NCBI GenBank assembly: GCA_039619475.1
Contig: CM077115.1
Span: forward strand, 400,802,557-400,866,556
Reading direction: 5' to 3'
Source: Icerya purchasi
Taxonomy: Eukaryota > Arthropoda > Insecta > Hemiptera > Monophlebidae
Length of the DNA: 64,000 nt
The notes beneath the pieces are model-generated. The model did not search any database and was not told the origin of the DNA. It saw nothing but the letters and a program-made list of their open reading frames with translations. Of this stretch, positions 11,222 to 21,905 are shown one piece after another; positions within the stretch are counted from its first letter, which is position 1; each line of letters starts with the position of its first letter. A program made the position numbers and the translations under genes.

Positions 11222-12278
11222 TTAAAATAATTGTCTGGGATCACCTAAATTCGGTCAGAAACAAAGAACTGGGCCACCTAGTGGAAGAAAGGTCTATCAG
11301 TATAGCCTAACTGAAACTAAAATAGACTCAAATTATGTTCTAAAATGGTTTTAAAGTTTATCGTTGCTTTCGAAATAATCAATGCTAAGGGGAATGACTA
11401 TTGTGGTTCAATAAAGCACTCCCTATTTAATACGCCTTTGTTCTTAAAAAATATTGAAGCGGTCGGAATCTGAATAAACTAGTTAAAAACAGGTTGTGCA
11501 AACGTCACAATACAACCCGGAACAACAAACACTTATATTCGATTTGGAAAATAACGAAAATTTTTAAAAAGAACTCTATTAGCTTAACGCACGCGAATAA
11601 GACAGAATATGTATGAACAGAGTCAAAACTGAGCTACTAGCAGATCTGATCCCAAATATATACATACAAAAGCAAAACGATAACGCTTCCGTTAATGCAT
11701 GCGCTAACAAGATTCATAATACCGTACAGAAATTCTTGCCCTCTTCACTGGGTGCGAACAGTTACCCTAAACTTTTTTCGCCAGCTGGTGTTAATAAAGT
11801 TATTAAAAAAATTAAGGAATAAATATTTAACCGGCTCAGATAACATCTCCATTGCTATGATAAAAATTTCTCCCATCAGCCACTTCCCTGCATGTTGGAA
11901 AGAGTCGATCGTTATTCTTATACCAAAACAAGGCAAAGATAAAGTACAGTGGGCCCTAAATCATAAACCAATCTCATTAATCAATTTCTTAGGAAAAATC
12001 GCTGCAAAAATTGATTCTATCTAGATGACAAAAATGAGCAACAGATCAGTTCGGTTTTTTTACGTAAACTGCCTACCACTATGCAACTAAGCAAGCTGAA
12101 CGAGTTTATAACGGACAACTTTAACTTAAACAAACACGCTGGACTGCTTTCGCGTGATATTAAAAATGCCTAGATAACTATCTGGCAGGAAGGAGGTTAT
12201 CGGTAAAAATCAGCGATACTATTTCACCAAAAATCTCGGCGGCTAGGGTTCCCCAAAGGAGCACACTTGTCCCTTTCT

Positions 12279-12311
<33 letters not shown>

Positions 12312-12640
12312 CTTAATCGACCTCCTTAAACTTCAACAGGCTTCATTTGCACTGTTCGCAAATCATACTGATGGTTACTGTGCTTCTTTCAAGACTGATA
12401 CAATTAAACGCAGATTAAGAGAAAACTTTGTAAGAATAAAAAAAAAATACCCCGTTAAATGTAAAATCAAAACGATACTAAAACGCGAGCTATCTTTCTC
12501 ACTAAAAGAAGATCAACCTACATTCTGTAAACTTAAAGCTGGAAAATCGAGTCTGCCTAGTTTAAAGTAAAATTGAAAATTTAGGTGTCGTACTAGAGAC
12601 TAGCGACTAACTTTTAATAAGCATATTGTGTTACGATTAA
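11222..12640 (+). pseudogene. Jockey-clade LINE ORF2 (endonuclease + reverse transcriptase), decayed
   Basis: Endonuclease pieces come first: VWDHLNSVRNKELGHLVEER at about 11235, aligning with the 'WNanGl...eL..ll' start of Jockey-type endonucleases, then NAKGNDYCGSIKHSL near 11380. The reverse transcriptase follows: FSPAGVNKVIKKIKE (11775-11819), CWKESIVILIPKQGKDK (11893-11943), PISLINFLGKIAAKI (11968-12012), RRLSVKISDTISPK near 12200 and LFANHTDGYCASFK near 12340, where an active element has the FADD/YADD box. It ends near ENLGVVLETS at about 12575-12605. Frameshifts, stops and internal deletions are frequent, and a (TA)n tract sits within the RT at about 12281-12311. Non-functional. Confidence 0.85.
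12281..12312. repeat. (TA)n microsatellite inside dead RT
   Basis: About 15 TA units, broken once, in the LINE relic just upstream of the position of the catalytic aspartates. Confidence 0.9.
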
Positions 12641-12769
12641 AGCAGACGCGAGCGATTTCCCGCCAAGACACATTTCCAATGAAAAAATGCAAATTAACAA
12701 TAGCAAATAACTCTTAATGCAAAAGTGTTATTCGACCCGTCCTTCTTTATGATTCTCATCTTCTCTCTC

Positions 12770-12835
12770 TCGTTCTTTTTCGCTCTCTTTCGCTCTGTGA
12801 GTGTGTGTGTGCGTGTGCGTATATGTGTGTGTGGT
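12770..12835. repeat. CT-rich and (GT)n tract
   Basis: Interrupted CTCTTT units are followed by GT/GTGC units. Simple-sequence repeat. Confidence 0.8.
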
Positions 12836-13124
12836 CCAATATCTCGAGATATTCAAAATGTTCAGTGAATATAAAATAAAGGTCGCAGAATTATTCTAAG
12901 CGCTCCCTGGTGTATGCTATAGCATAAATAACATGCATGCTGTATTGAAACTCCTCTCTATCGAAAATATAATTCACACATAAAGGCTAAAAAGTTCTTT
13001 GACAACTGTTAAATGATCACGTTTTTGTTAATAAAATCGGAGATTGCACGACAACTTCTCTCCAGCTAAAATGCAAAAAATTCAATCATAAACGCATCTA
13101 TATAATAAAGCGCCAAGGAAATAA

Positions 13125-14160
13125 ATAGACGAAAAATCGAAAAAAAGTCCTGAGACTGTTCTGTGGCACATAGAAAGCTAACTTTTTTTTTTAATCGACA
13201 GCTCCCAGGTCAGTGACTTTTAGGAAAATTATAAAATGTTCAAAATTTTCATACCTTGGGGCTCAAAACGAGCAATGAATCAAATTTTTCTTCCAACATA
13301 GACAAAAATAAGACAAAAGACGAAAAATGAAGAAAAAATGTCCTGAGCCCGTTCTATGGCACTTAGGAAGCTAATTTTTTTTTTTAATACACAGCTTCAA
13401 GTCAGTAGCTTTTAGAAAAATTATTAAATGTTCAAAATTTTCATACTTGGGGGCTCAAAACGAGCAATGTATCAAATTCTTCTACCAAAATGGACGAAAA
13501 TAAGAAAAAGAAAAAAAAATTAAAAAAAGTCCTGAGCCCGTTCTATGGCATTTAGAAAATTCATTTTTTTTCAATCGACAGCTCCAGGTCGGTGGCTTTC
13601 AGGAAAAATATAAAATGCTCAAAATTTTAATACCTTAGGGCCCAAAACGAGCAATGAATCAAAAAATAGACAAAAAGTCAAAAAAAAAAGTCCTGAGACC
13701 AGCTAATTTTTTTATAAATCGGCAGCTCTACATCAACAGCATTTAGGAAAAATATAAAACGCTCAAAATTTTCATACCTTATGGCTCAAAACGAGCAATA
13801 AATCAAAGCAATAAATCACATTTTTTTGCCGTTTTTCAATTTTTTAATCGTTTATCAAAAACTAATTATTCTACTGAACTGCTCTAGGTCTCATTTTAAA
13901 GAGAATTGAATTTAAAGTATTTCCCTCGCTTACACGACCCTTCTAGCGATTGAACTTTTTGAGCTTTTTTAATTCAAACTTTTAAAAAACTAATTTCAAT
14001 TTTCGTATTGTTAGATGAAAAATCAAAAAAAAGTCCTGAGACCGCTCAATGGCAATTAGAAAGCTAATTTTTTTTTAATCAACAGCTCCAGGTCAGTGGC
14101 TTTTAGGAAAATTATAAAATGTCCAAAATTTTCATACCTTCGGGCTCAAAACAAAAAGGC
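13125..14160 (+). repeat. diverged tandem array, ~190-bp unit
   Basis: The block 'GTCCTGAG...TGGCA...AGAAAGCTAATTTTTTTTAATCGACAGCTCCAGGTCAGTGGCTTTTAGGAAAA...ATAAAATGTTCAAAATTTTCATACCTTGGGGCTCAAAACGAGCAAT' (given here in abbreviated pieces) recurs with starts near 13148, 13338, 13528, 13688 and 14032. Spacing is 190, 190 and 160 bp, with a degenerate stretch at 13850-14000. The copies differ from each other by substitutions and small deletions. No open frame is maintained, so this is satellite-like or the internal array of a larger element. Confidence 0.85.
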
Positions 14161-14219
14161 AATAGATCAGCGCTAATTTAATAAGATACATTACCAATCA
14201 CATGAAAACGTGTATTTAC

Positions 14220-14274
14220 CTATGGAGCACCGCGCTTCCACCGATCCGTCAACCGGTACTGGCTTTTCGTTCAT
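14220..14274 (-). CDS. candidate isolated first coding exon
   Basis: On the minus strand an ATG in good context (A at -3) opens 18 codons, MNEKPVPVDGSVEARCSI, and ends in a phase-1 donor (AG/GTAAAT). An in-frame stop lies three codons upstream, so the ATG would be the true start. Local base composition is much richer in G+C than the neighbourhood, as in coding DNA. I found no downstream exon with the right phase and do not recognise the peptide. It may be chance. Confidence 0.25.
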
Positions 14275-14609
14275 CGTGTATTACTCATAGTGGACGAAGA
14301 CGAAACATCTTTTGTTAACGATCCTTCTTTTGTTTCCTCTATGATGTATTATTGGTGTATTTCGATGATTTTAAATTTGAAAAACGACATTGTAATTTTG
14401 AAGTTGGTGTATTTTTGGTGTATTTCGACGATTTTAAATCTGAACAAGGTGCATTTACCAAATTCTGTGAGCAATAAACTTATAAAAAATATTAAACAAT
14501 TCAATACTGTTGCATGATTAAAACAATAAGGTAAATTCGAGATCGGAGTATGAATTTAGCAAAAAAAAAAAAAAATTGTTGTTTCAAGAGCAAACTTGGT
14601 CACGACGAA

Positions 14610-14671
14610 AATCCTGGAGGCTGAACCGCGAGGGGTTGAGCCGCGAAGCGGCCAGGAGCAAAACCCTCTAG
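14610..14671 (+). mobile_element. Helitron-like 3' terminus (tentative)
   Basis: A GC-rich island in AT-rich DNA contains a perfect hairpin, GCCGCGAAGCGGC (14640-14652), then 15 bases later CTAG at 14668-14671 followed by T. A hairpin close upstream of a terminal CTRR is the Helitron 3' signature. The 5' TC end was not located, and the spacing is slightly longer than the usual 10-12 bases. Confidence 0.35.
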
Positions 14672-16639
14672 TTGAATATATAGGTTAGTGGCTTCTCCGG
14701 ATGCATCAATGATAATTTAATAAAGTATTATATTTTAATCCTAATATTCATATGACACTTTACGTATATTATATATTTTATTTTTCTTGAAGCTGGTCTT
14801 TTTTCATTTTTTTTGTCTTAATCTTGTAACTTAATAAAGTAATTTAATACCTTAACTTATACCAACCGCAGATGTAGACACCGCTCTGGCACGCTGGGGA
14901 GCGTGTAATGCTCGATACACGCTAGAGCATGTAATGTAGCGCAAACTTATTTAATATATATATATACAAATGTATCTGATAAACTTCCATTTACTGGAGA
15001 CAAGACGAAGTTTGATTACAATGTTGGTCACAAAACGACAATAGATATTAAAATATTATATGTCTCGTATTTACGGCAATTTTAAATAAATTTTGCCGAA
15101 ATTGTAATAATTTCGCTTAGAATCTCGTTCGCAGTCGGAAAAACTCACAGAAATATTACAGTTTCTTAAAATTCTCGGTGATTTAAATTTCGTAACGCAG
15201 GTAAAAATGCGTATATTTCTTAAACTTAAAGACGAACTGTTTTCGTATTTATCAATTTAAAATTCAGAATTATTTTCCTAGAACTTGGCACTGTTTCGAA
15301 GGCGGATTTCTCTTTAAAAACAGCTTCAGCAGCGTTCTTTTAAGCACAATTTTGAAGCCGTGGCCGTAGAAAAACAAATATTTCGATTTCACTTATGTCT
15401 ATTAGACGCGCGAAACAATCGGAATATTTCTAACGGCTCGAATAGTTCGCGCAATTCGGGCTGCTCTTTATGCTAATGTCGGAAATAGCGCCGGTGTTGA
15501 TTCACGAAATGCAGGTAGAGAAATGGAGCTCATTTCGTTTATTATAATAACAAGAAAAGGCACTCCCGGCAGCAACAAACGATTTTTGTTTTATTAACAA
15601 ATGCCCGAGTATTTTCCGGATCTGCGTCTTGCTTTAACACGAATATAACGTTAACGCGTTGTGATTAACACTTTGCAGATCACTGCTACTTTTCACTCCG
15701 TTTTCCTCTGTTCTTTAGCCGATGTTCGCGCGCTCGTTTGCTCGCTGAAATTACGTTCAAACTGATGAAGAAGTATATTAAATTAAAATGGCGATTATTC
15801 GGCATAGCAATCTGAAACGTTGCAACACAGAAACTTGTTAACAGAATGGCTAAAATAGCAATCAGATGACTTCCGGGAAAGCGAATGTAAAAAGTAGCGA
15901 CGAGGAAATCACGTAGCTTTTCCGGAAGTAGAATATCGTCGCATCATCTTATACGCTTAATGCGAGAACGGGAGCTTTGCATATACATATGTGATGATCG
16001 GCACTATTGTGTGACCGTGGAATCTAGATAACGAGACTTATGAACGGAGATTTGAGAAGTACCCCCGTGATTACGAATACGGACTGTGTCTGAATCCGCA
16101 GTTTGAAATGTACGCTAAATATTACATTTTTGAATAAGTCGCTGTTTGTTAATAATTAAAAATTAATAAATTAATAAATAGTAATTACAAAAGACTAAAA
16201 AAAATAATAGCGAAATAATATTCCGTTTAGCGACTTAAAAAGAAAAAAACGGAACATGGGTCTGAGATATTTCCTAAGAAAAGACAAGCGTGCTATTAGC
16301 ACCAGGGCAGAATAATGATGACTGCTCGAAGGCCCATTCGATATATGTATTTATCGCGATGCTTTTGAAAACTCTTCCTTCGCTATTCAAAACCACTTGC
16401 TCATCAATTATTAGGCAAGAACTACGCCGTATCATCATTTTTTTGTTTTCTCTTCTCACTCCCTAATATTTACTGATGACCGTAAAAGTATCCGTCGGTG
16501 CTTCTTTTATATTCCTAGCAAACAATTACTCAGTATCCCCAAAACTCTTTCCAATTTCTGTTCGATACATATAGTACCGAATTATTTGCCTCCCTTCCGC
16601 CTATAGCGTTAATTTCCTCCACTCGTCACGTCAACAACC
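14672..16639. other. gene-free region
   Basis: No coding exon is recognised. A stretch of repeated 'cacgct' and 'agcgtg' motifs lies at 14885-14945, and a CG-richer segment at 15100-15960 has no maintained open frame. A minus-strand open frame at 16459-16274 has no family resemblance. Confidence 0.5.
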
Positions 16640-17290
16640 ACCGAATTATTTCCGATTCCAAAAGTGAGCCCCAACTTGTCTCATCTTATTTTTATTCGTG
16701 ACTTTGTTATCCGCCTTATTGACTTTTTTCTCCGCCTTCTTCTCACGCACTTCATTTTTGTTGATCTCTTACGGACATTTACGTGGAAATTAAATGAGGT
16801 TGCAGACCTCATTGGCACGTTTCGTGCTTCGTGCAGCTCATTTCATCAGGAAGATACCTACACGAATAAAATTTCGTTTTTCTCTCAAAAAAAAAAAAAT
16901 AAAAAAAAAATGTCAGTTCAGACTCCGGTTGAATACCCTATACGTCATCTTTCTCAAATCGTAATTCTGGTTACCTGACATTCCAACCCTGATCTCCCGC
17001 TCTTTCCGTGGTTCTTTCCCGCTTCTCCTCTGCAAAGCAATGTCTGTGCTTCATACTTTACGCCCATCTTCACGTTGTCGTCTTTTTCCCTTGTTCCATT
17101 ATCGTACTGTCCGCGGGGCATTTTCTAGATTCTTCTTTTATCGATGATCATTTTCTTTGCGTGTTTTTCCTTTTTAGCGGAATATTTATTTTACGCACCT
17201 GTTGCGACTTGGACTTCCTGCTCCCTATAATGTGTAACGGTATTAACCGTCTAACTAAAGTCCCGGGGATTGCGCCACGGTCTTGTATAT
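16640..17290 (+). pseudogene. LINE ORF2 C-terminal (RNase H region) remnant
   Basis: Frame-shifted pieces such as SFIDDHFLCVFFLFSG (near 17140) line up with the block DSNHIFFECSALL of the copy at 61546 and DPDHVLFECSSL at 55765. Further on is LDFLLP, equivalent to LGLPTP in the other copies. The sequence is heavily decayed and contains an internal A-rich run (about 16887-16910). Confidence 0.5.
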
Positions 17291-17299
17291 AATATCGAG

Positions 17300-17478
17300 T
17301 TATTATTTTAATATTATTATTTTAATATTATTATTTTAATATTATTATTTTAATATTATTATTTTAATACTATTATTTTAATATTATTATTTTAATACTA
17401 TTATTTTAATATTATTATTTTAATACTATTATTTTAATATTATTATTTTAATACTATTATTTTAATATTATTATTTAA
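17300..17478. repeat. 14-bp minisatellite with 28-bp higher order
   Basis: About 13 units of TTATTATTTTAATA. In the second half every other unit begins CTATTA instead of TTATTA, giving a regular 28-bp dimer repeated at least four times. A single C/T change therefore marks a later expansion by dimers. Confidence 0.95.
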
Positions 17479-18728
17479 TGGCGAACTAGGAAATTTTGTT
17501 GTTTTCTAAAATTCGTATTACCTAATTTCTTACATCATTGAAAGTGTACGATTTATAACTTTACGTTGATAGTTCAGTCTGGATTCCCGATGAACGCGGA
17601 GAAGAGACGCGGTAATCGATATATTTTCAATCTTTACAAATTTTACTAATGTGACCGAGGTTCGAAACGACTTGGTTAATAGAACTTTACTGGACGACAC
17701 CAGGTGTAGTTATCGAAAGTGGTCAATATTCTTCCGCGACTTGACACTAACAATCTCTTTTAAGTTTTTTAATAGTTCTATGAAAATTATGTTATATGCC
17801 TGTATTATAAAAATGATTAAAACGTTTTGAATCCCTTTCAATTTTGACGATTTTCAATTTGGTTTTTATGCCTACTCCTCCACAACCGACGTACCAATCG
17901 GTTTATTTGCTGCCCAATCACCACGCGCATCCCCCTCAAAGGCGAAATCGATCTAGATTCAACAACCCTTAGCAAGTAACTGGTCCTCATTCACACTACA
18001 ACACTTTCAACACGTTCTACGTTTATTAAACATTTTTATTTATTTCATTTTCTATATGGCCTATGTAACATACATATTATTACAAATGTTTCCTAAACTT
18101 AGCCTTTGCTTCCGCACTAATTATTCTAATCTCTTTTTTCCTTTCTTATATTTTAATGTCCAATCCAGTTAAAACGTAACACCTCTGATTATCTGGGTAG
18201 TCGTTCTTATTTGACTAAAGCCGTTAAAAAAACGAAATAGACAGAACAATCATGAAATAAACGGAGGAGGAAGAGCACTTCAGAGAAATTAAAATATTAT
18301 CAATGTTATTTACTGTGAAAATGTAGATTGGAGAGAAAATTTTAACGTAGCCAGACAAAAATTCGCTACGAAATTTTAAAGAAGTCAACAGCCTGTTTTA
18401 ATGCGGCTAGAAAGTAATTTTTTTCATCGTTGGAATATCGGAAAAATACGAAAAAATTTTAAGAAGGCCAATTATTAGTTCAGCAACTTAAGGCACAGTG
18501 CTCGGCGATGGGTCATTTGCACTAGAACGATTCAATTAAAAAAAAAAAAAAAGACTAATTTCATAATATATGTTGTAAGTCTTCATTTCTTTTTTTTTTT
18601 TTTTCATTGAACGTAAATAAATAAATATCCTCCGAGAAATTTGTAATCAGAGGAAATATTTCCTTCAAGATTGAAACGATTTTTAACAGAAAAAACAATC
18701 TAAAGGAAGCTGTGTGTCGTCTACATCT
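17479..18728. other. gene-free region
   Basis: AT-rich, with A-runs at 18538-18553 and T-runs at 18590-18604. No recognisable coding sequence. Confidence 0.5.
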
Positions 18729-18956
18729 CACCTCCTTCTCGAATGTTTCTCTTTTGCGGCACCAAGATCCACCTATTTCACTACCACCTCTATCTCTAAG
18801 ATCTTATCGAACGTTCCGTCTGCGGTCGCAGCTATGTTGGCTTTCGTGCGTAGCAGCGGCCTATACCATAGAGTTTAACCTTCCTAAGTAGGCTCCATGT
18901 GCTGTAATAGCCTCAGTAGTTAAATACAGCGCATGGAAATCCTCACTATTATTTTT

Positions 18957-18989
<33 letters not shown>
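18729..18989 (+). mobile_element. 5'-truncated LINE tail with poly(A)
   Basis: A single open frame from 18729 to the stop at 18876-18878 encodes about 49 residues beginning HLLLECFSFAAPRSTYF. This matches the 'HillECp.f...R' end of LINE ORF2 (zinc-binding/RNase H tail). About 80 bp of 3' UTR follow, then a run of about 29 A at 18961-18989. Open frame, UTR and long poly(A) together are the structure of a target-primed retrotransposon insertion, here comparatively young because the A tail is uninterrupted. Confidence 0.7.
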
Positions 18990-18992
<3 letters not shown>

Positions 18993-19791
18993 AAAATTTA
19001 ATGTTATCGACTTTTACAAATTTATATAATAAATTTAATGGATATATGAGATGTTTTTCCCCTTTCGAAATACCTAGAATCTACGTTACCACACTATGTG
19101 GTCTATTAGTTTTCTCTTATAACGTTGACCTTACCAAAAAAACGCGCTGCGTTTTAATTATAGTGCCTACGTGATCTGTTTTGAAATCAACAATTAAACC
19201 GGAAAGTTTTGGGTAGAAAATCTTTTTTTTTTTTTTTTTTTTTTTTTTCAACGGATTTATCAATTAAATAAGCCTAACAAATGAGAAAAAGCAGAAAATA
19301 AAGTTGTACTCTAGCTAATTTTAAACAGTTTTTCAACTAATGTATTTCTAATTGTTTGTTGTGCATTTATTAAAAAGTTTATTATTTTTTTTGTATGCGA
19401 TTTTATTATTTTTAAAAATATTTGCTAAAATATATGTATATAAATATATGTTCTGATTAGTATTTGTGAAAGTTAACCGCCCATTTTTGTCCGTATGTTT
19501 TTGATTTGTTATTTTTTTATTTTTCCGCTAATATTTTACGCTTTTTACAATTTGTTTGATTTAATCTACTTATAACGACGTTGGGGTTGTAATTATTATT
19601 TTTTGCTAATTGTTTCATTAAATTTTACTATTTCTATGATTCATTTGGGTGTTATAACGTATTTCACATAGGTGTATGTCTTGTAGGTTGCATTTTTCTG
19701 TGTAATCGGATGGTTTTTTACCTAGAGAATAGCATCGGATTGTGTATTTCCTTATAATATGTATTATAATTTACCTTATTATTAGCCGTCA
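18990..19791. other. gene-free region
   Basis: AT-rich with a long poly(T) run at about 19224-19248. Nothing recognisable. Confidence 0.55.
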
Positions 19792-20165
19792 GTCGTTGCG
19801 ATAGCCTAGTTGCTAGAGCGCTTGACTTCCGATACGGAGGTGACGGGTTCGATCCCGAGCGACGACAGATCTTATTACAATAATTAAACAAATACTCTAC
19901 TAATAATCACGTGGAAGGTAATGGAAAACCAGCACGTACAACATCATATGCGCGTTAGATCAATACACAGCAGACAACACGGGAGACTGCACTTGTACAT
20001 ATATCGATAAATCAAACGATTACAATCAGTTCCGAATGAAGTCTTTCGCGTGTACACTCGCGTTGCATATAACAATTGCCTACTAGACTACATCTGCGCA
20101 GCTGAGATGTACAATTAGTTTGCCCACCAACCGATAAGGTTGAGAAGAGAAAGAAGAAGATTATA
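19792..20165 (+). mobile_element. tRNA-headed repeat (SINE-like), copy 1
   Basis: The first 75 bases resemble a tRNA: A box TAGCCTAGTTGCTAGAGCG, B box GGTTCGATCCC, and a 5' GTCGTT that pairs with the AGCGAC before the 3' end. The D stem is broken, so it is not a working tRNA. A body of about 300 bp follows, including CATCATATGCGCG and AGTTCCGAATGAAGTC, and the copy ends near an AAG-rich tail. The whole unit matches 45750-45395 on the minus strand. Confidence 0.8.
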
Positions 20166-21520
20166 AACAATCTATATACTTAAACGTAGATATAATTTAT
20201 TAAGTTATCGATTCCTATTTCCATGGTGTAAACTGAGTATGTAAGCGGATTTAGAAAATTTAGAAATTCAGTGCGGTGATTTGTTTTTCTTCGAAGATAC
20301 ATAAAATATCATCAACGTGTATATTATATAGAAAACTATTAAATGCATATACGGCGATTTATTTTGCTGTTAGTAATATTGAAAACAGTTTACGAAAGAA
20401 AATTCTTTATAATTAACACCTTTTTTTATTCGTTCGTGACAACTACCGTTTGATTTTTCGTAAAGACTTGGTCTTGAACAAGCGAAATAAAATCTCTTCA
20501 TTTTTGCTCGGGTTAACTAATTCCGGTTTTGACGATTTTATCAGCCGACTAAATTCAAGCGAAATAGTTTGGTAGCAGGCCCATTTTAAAGTGATTTCGG
20601 TCCCGGCTGACTAGTATTCATATCGGGCATTTTGTGTTTGCCATTTTCTCACCATCTACCTAGGCTAGTTTAGACAATGCCGCGAGCGAATCAGTTAATA
20701 CCAGCGCATTGTTTCGGCAGAAAGTGATTATTTTAGGCATCTTAATTGTGACAATGAAGAGCGGCCAATGTTAAACGAGAGAATGCGAATGATGACTCTT
20801 CTCGGCCTGGCGCTCGCTGAACACAATCTGCAATATTCCGAATTAGGATGACAGTGCTGGAATTAACCGAAAGCGAACCTTTTTTTTTTTTTTTTTTTTT
20901 GAAAAATGGACATGCGCACAGCGCTCAATAAGCATATTATGTTCCGCCCCCGGCGGTGAGTTGTAGTTCCGTTCAGCGATTACTTTAGAAGATTTCGTTT
21001 CAGCACAATCAGGAGATTAAAAAATGGAAAAGAGTTTTGCGATTATTTTTGAGGAATTTACACCTAACATATGATTTCATCATTCAGTCGCCGGAACTGC
21101 GAACAATGTGTATCCAACTTGACCGATTCCGACCATCGAATACGAACTCAATGAAGTTCGCGAAAGGCGCTTCTTGTAAAAAATCTTAATAGGGATTTGT
21201 CGTAGTACGACTGATAGTGAAGATGAACGCGTTAGACACTAAATACGCATCTTACCGAATTAATTATCGAGAATTTCGTAAGGGTCCACGATTAATATAA
21301 CCCGCTTAACCGCTGTCCCGGTTTTAACTAGTAAGAAATAAACCCGCTTATAGCACCGATTTTTTTTTTTTTTTTTTGTTGTTTTCTTTTTAAATAATCG
21401 TAATGCAAGGAATTTTTATGATAAATGTATATATTTTTTTTGCTATATTTATTTACATTCTGTATTATGCGCTTAATAGTAGATATATAGATATATATAA
21501 AAAAAAAAAAAAAAAAGTAT
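20166..21520. other. gene-free region downstream of the cuticular gene
   Basis: No exon is recognised. Poly(T) runs lie at 20880-20900 and 21360-21377. A CG-richer part at 20500-21300 has no maintained open frame. Confidence 0.5.
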
Positions 21521-21530
21521 TTTATTTATT
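21521..21530 (-). terminator. polyadenylation signals of the Tyr-rich gene
   Basis: Two overlapping AATAAA hexamers on the minus strand, about 160 bases past the stop codon. They are the first such signals downstream and would give a 3' UTR of about 180 nt. Confidence 0.6.
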
Positions 21531-21690
21531 TAATAAAAATTAAAAAATCAAAACGCGCGATTTTTTTTTAAATTTTTTTGTTTTTCTTTTTGAAATAGAC
21601 GGCAGTTCTAAAAATTTCTAACGGAGACTAAAAAGTGCATCGTTCCGTTAAAAAACTAAAGAACCACCATGGCTCGACGAAAAATGGCAA

Positions 21691-21905
21691 TTAATAATGG
21701 TAGGGGTAGCCGTGGTACGGGTAAGCAGAGTAGTACGGATAGGTTTTCGGGTAGTAAGAGACCTTCTCGTATTTGCCGGGCCAGTATTTTCCATCGTCGT
21801 ATCCGTAGTACGAGTATCCGCCATAGTACGGTTGGTAGTACGAGTACGAATGTCCGTACGGGTACGCACTGTACGGGTACGCGCTGTACGGGTATCCGTA
21901 ATACG
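21691..21905 (-). CDS. exon 3 of the Tyr-rich gene: repeat tail
   Basis: The acceptor is a pyrimidine-rich tract ending TTTTTACAG just before 21905. The first two bases complete an Ala codon begun in exon 2. It encodes the Tyr/Pro/Gly tail and the TAA at 21693-21691. Three consecutive 'YPYSA/YPYG' units near the start suggest growth by small in-frame duplications. Confidence 0.92.

Noticed and set aside
13125..14160. CRISPR-like repeat array
   Set aside because: Units are about 190 bp, adjoin directly and diverge; there are no short repeats with unique spacers, and the DNA is eukaryotic.
19792..19870. Possible functional tRNA gene
   Set aside because: A and B boxes are good, but the D stem does not pair and the unit continues into a body repeated at 45.4-45.7 kb, so it is a SINE-type repeat.
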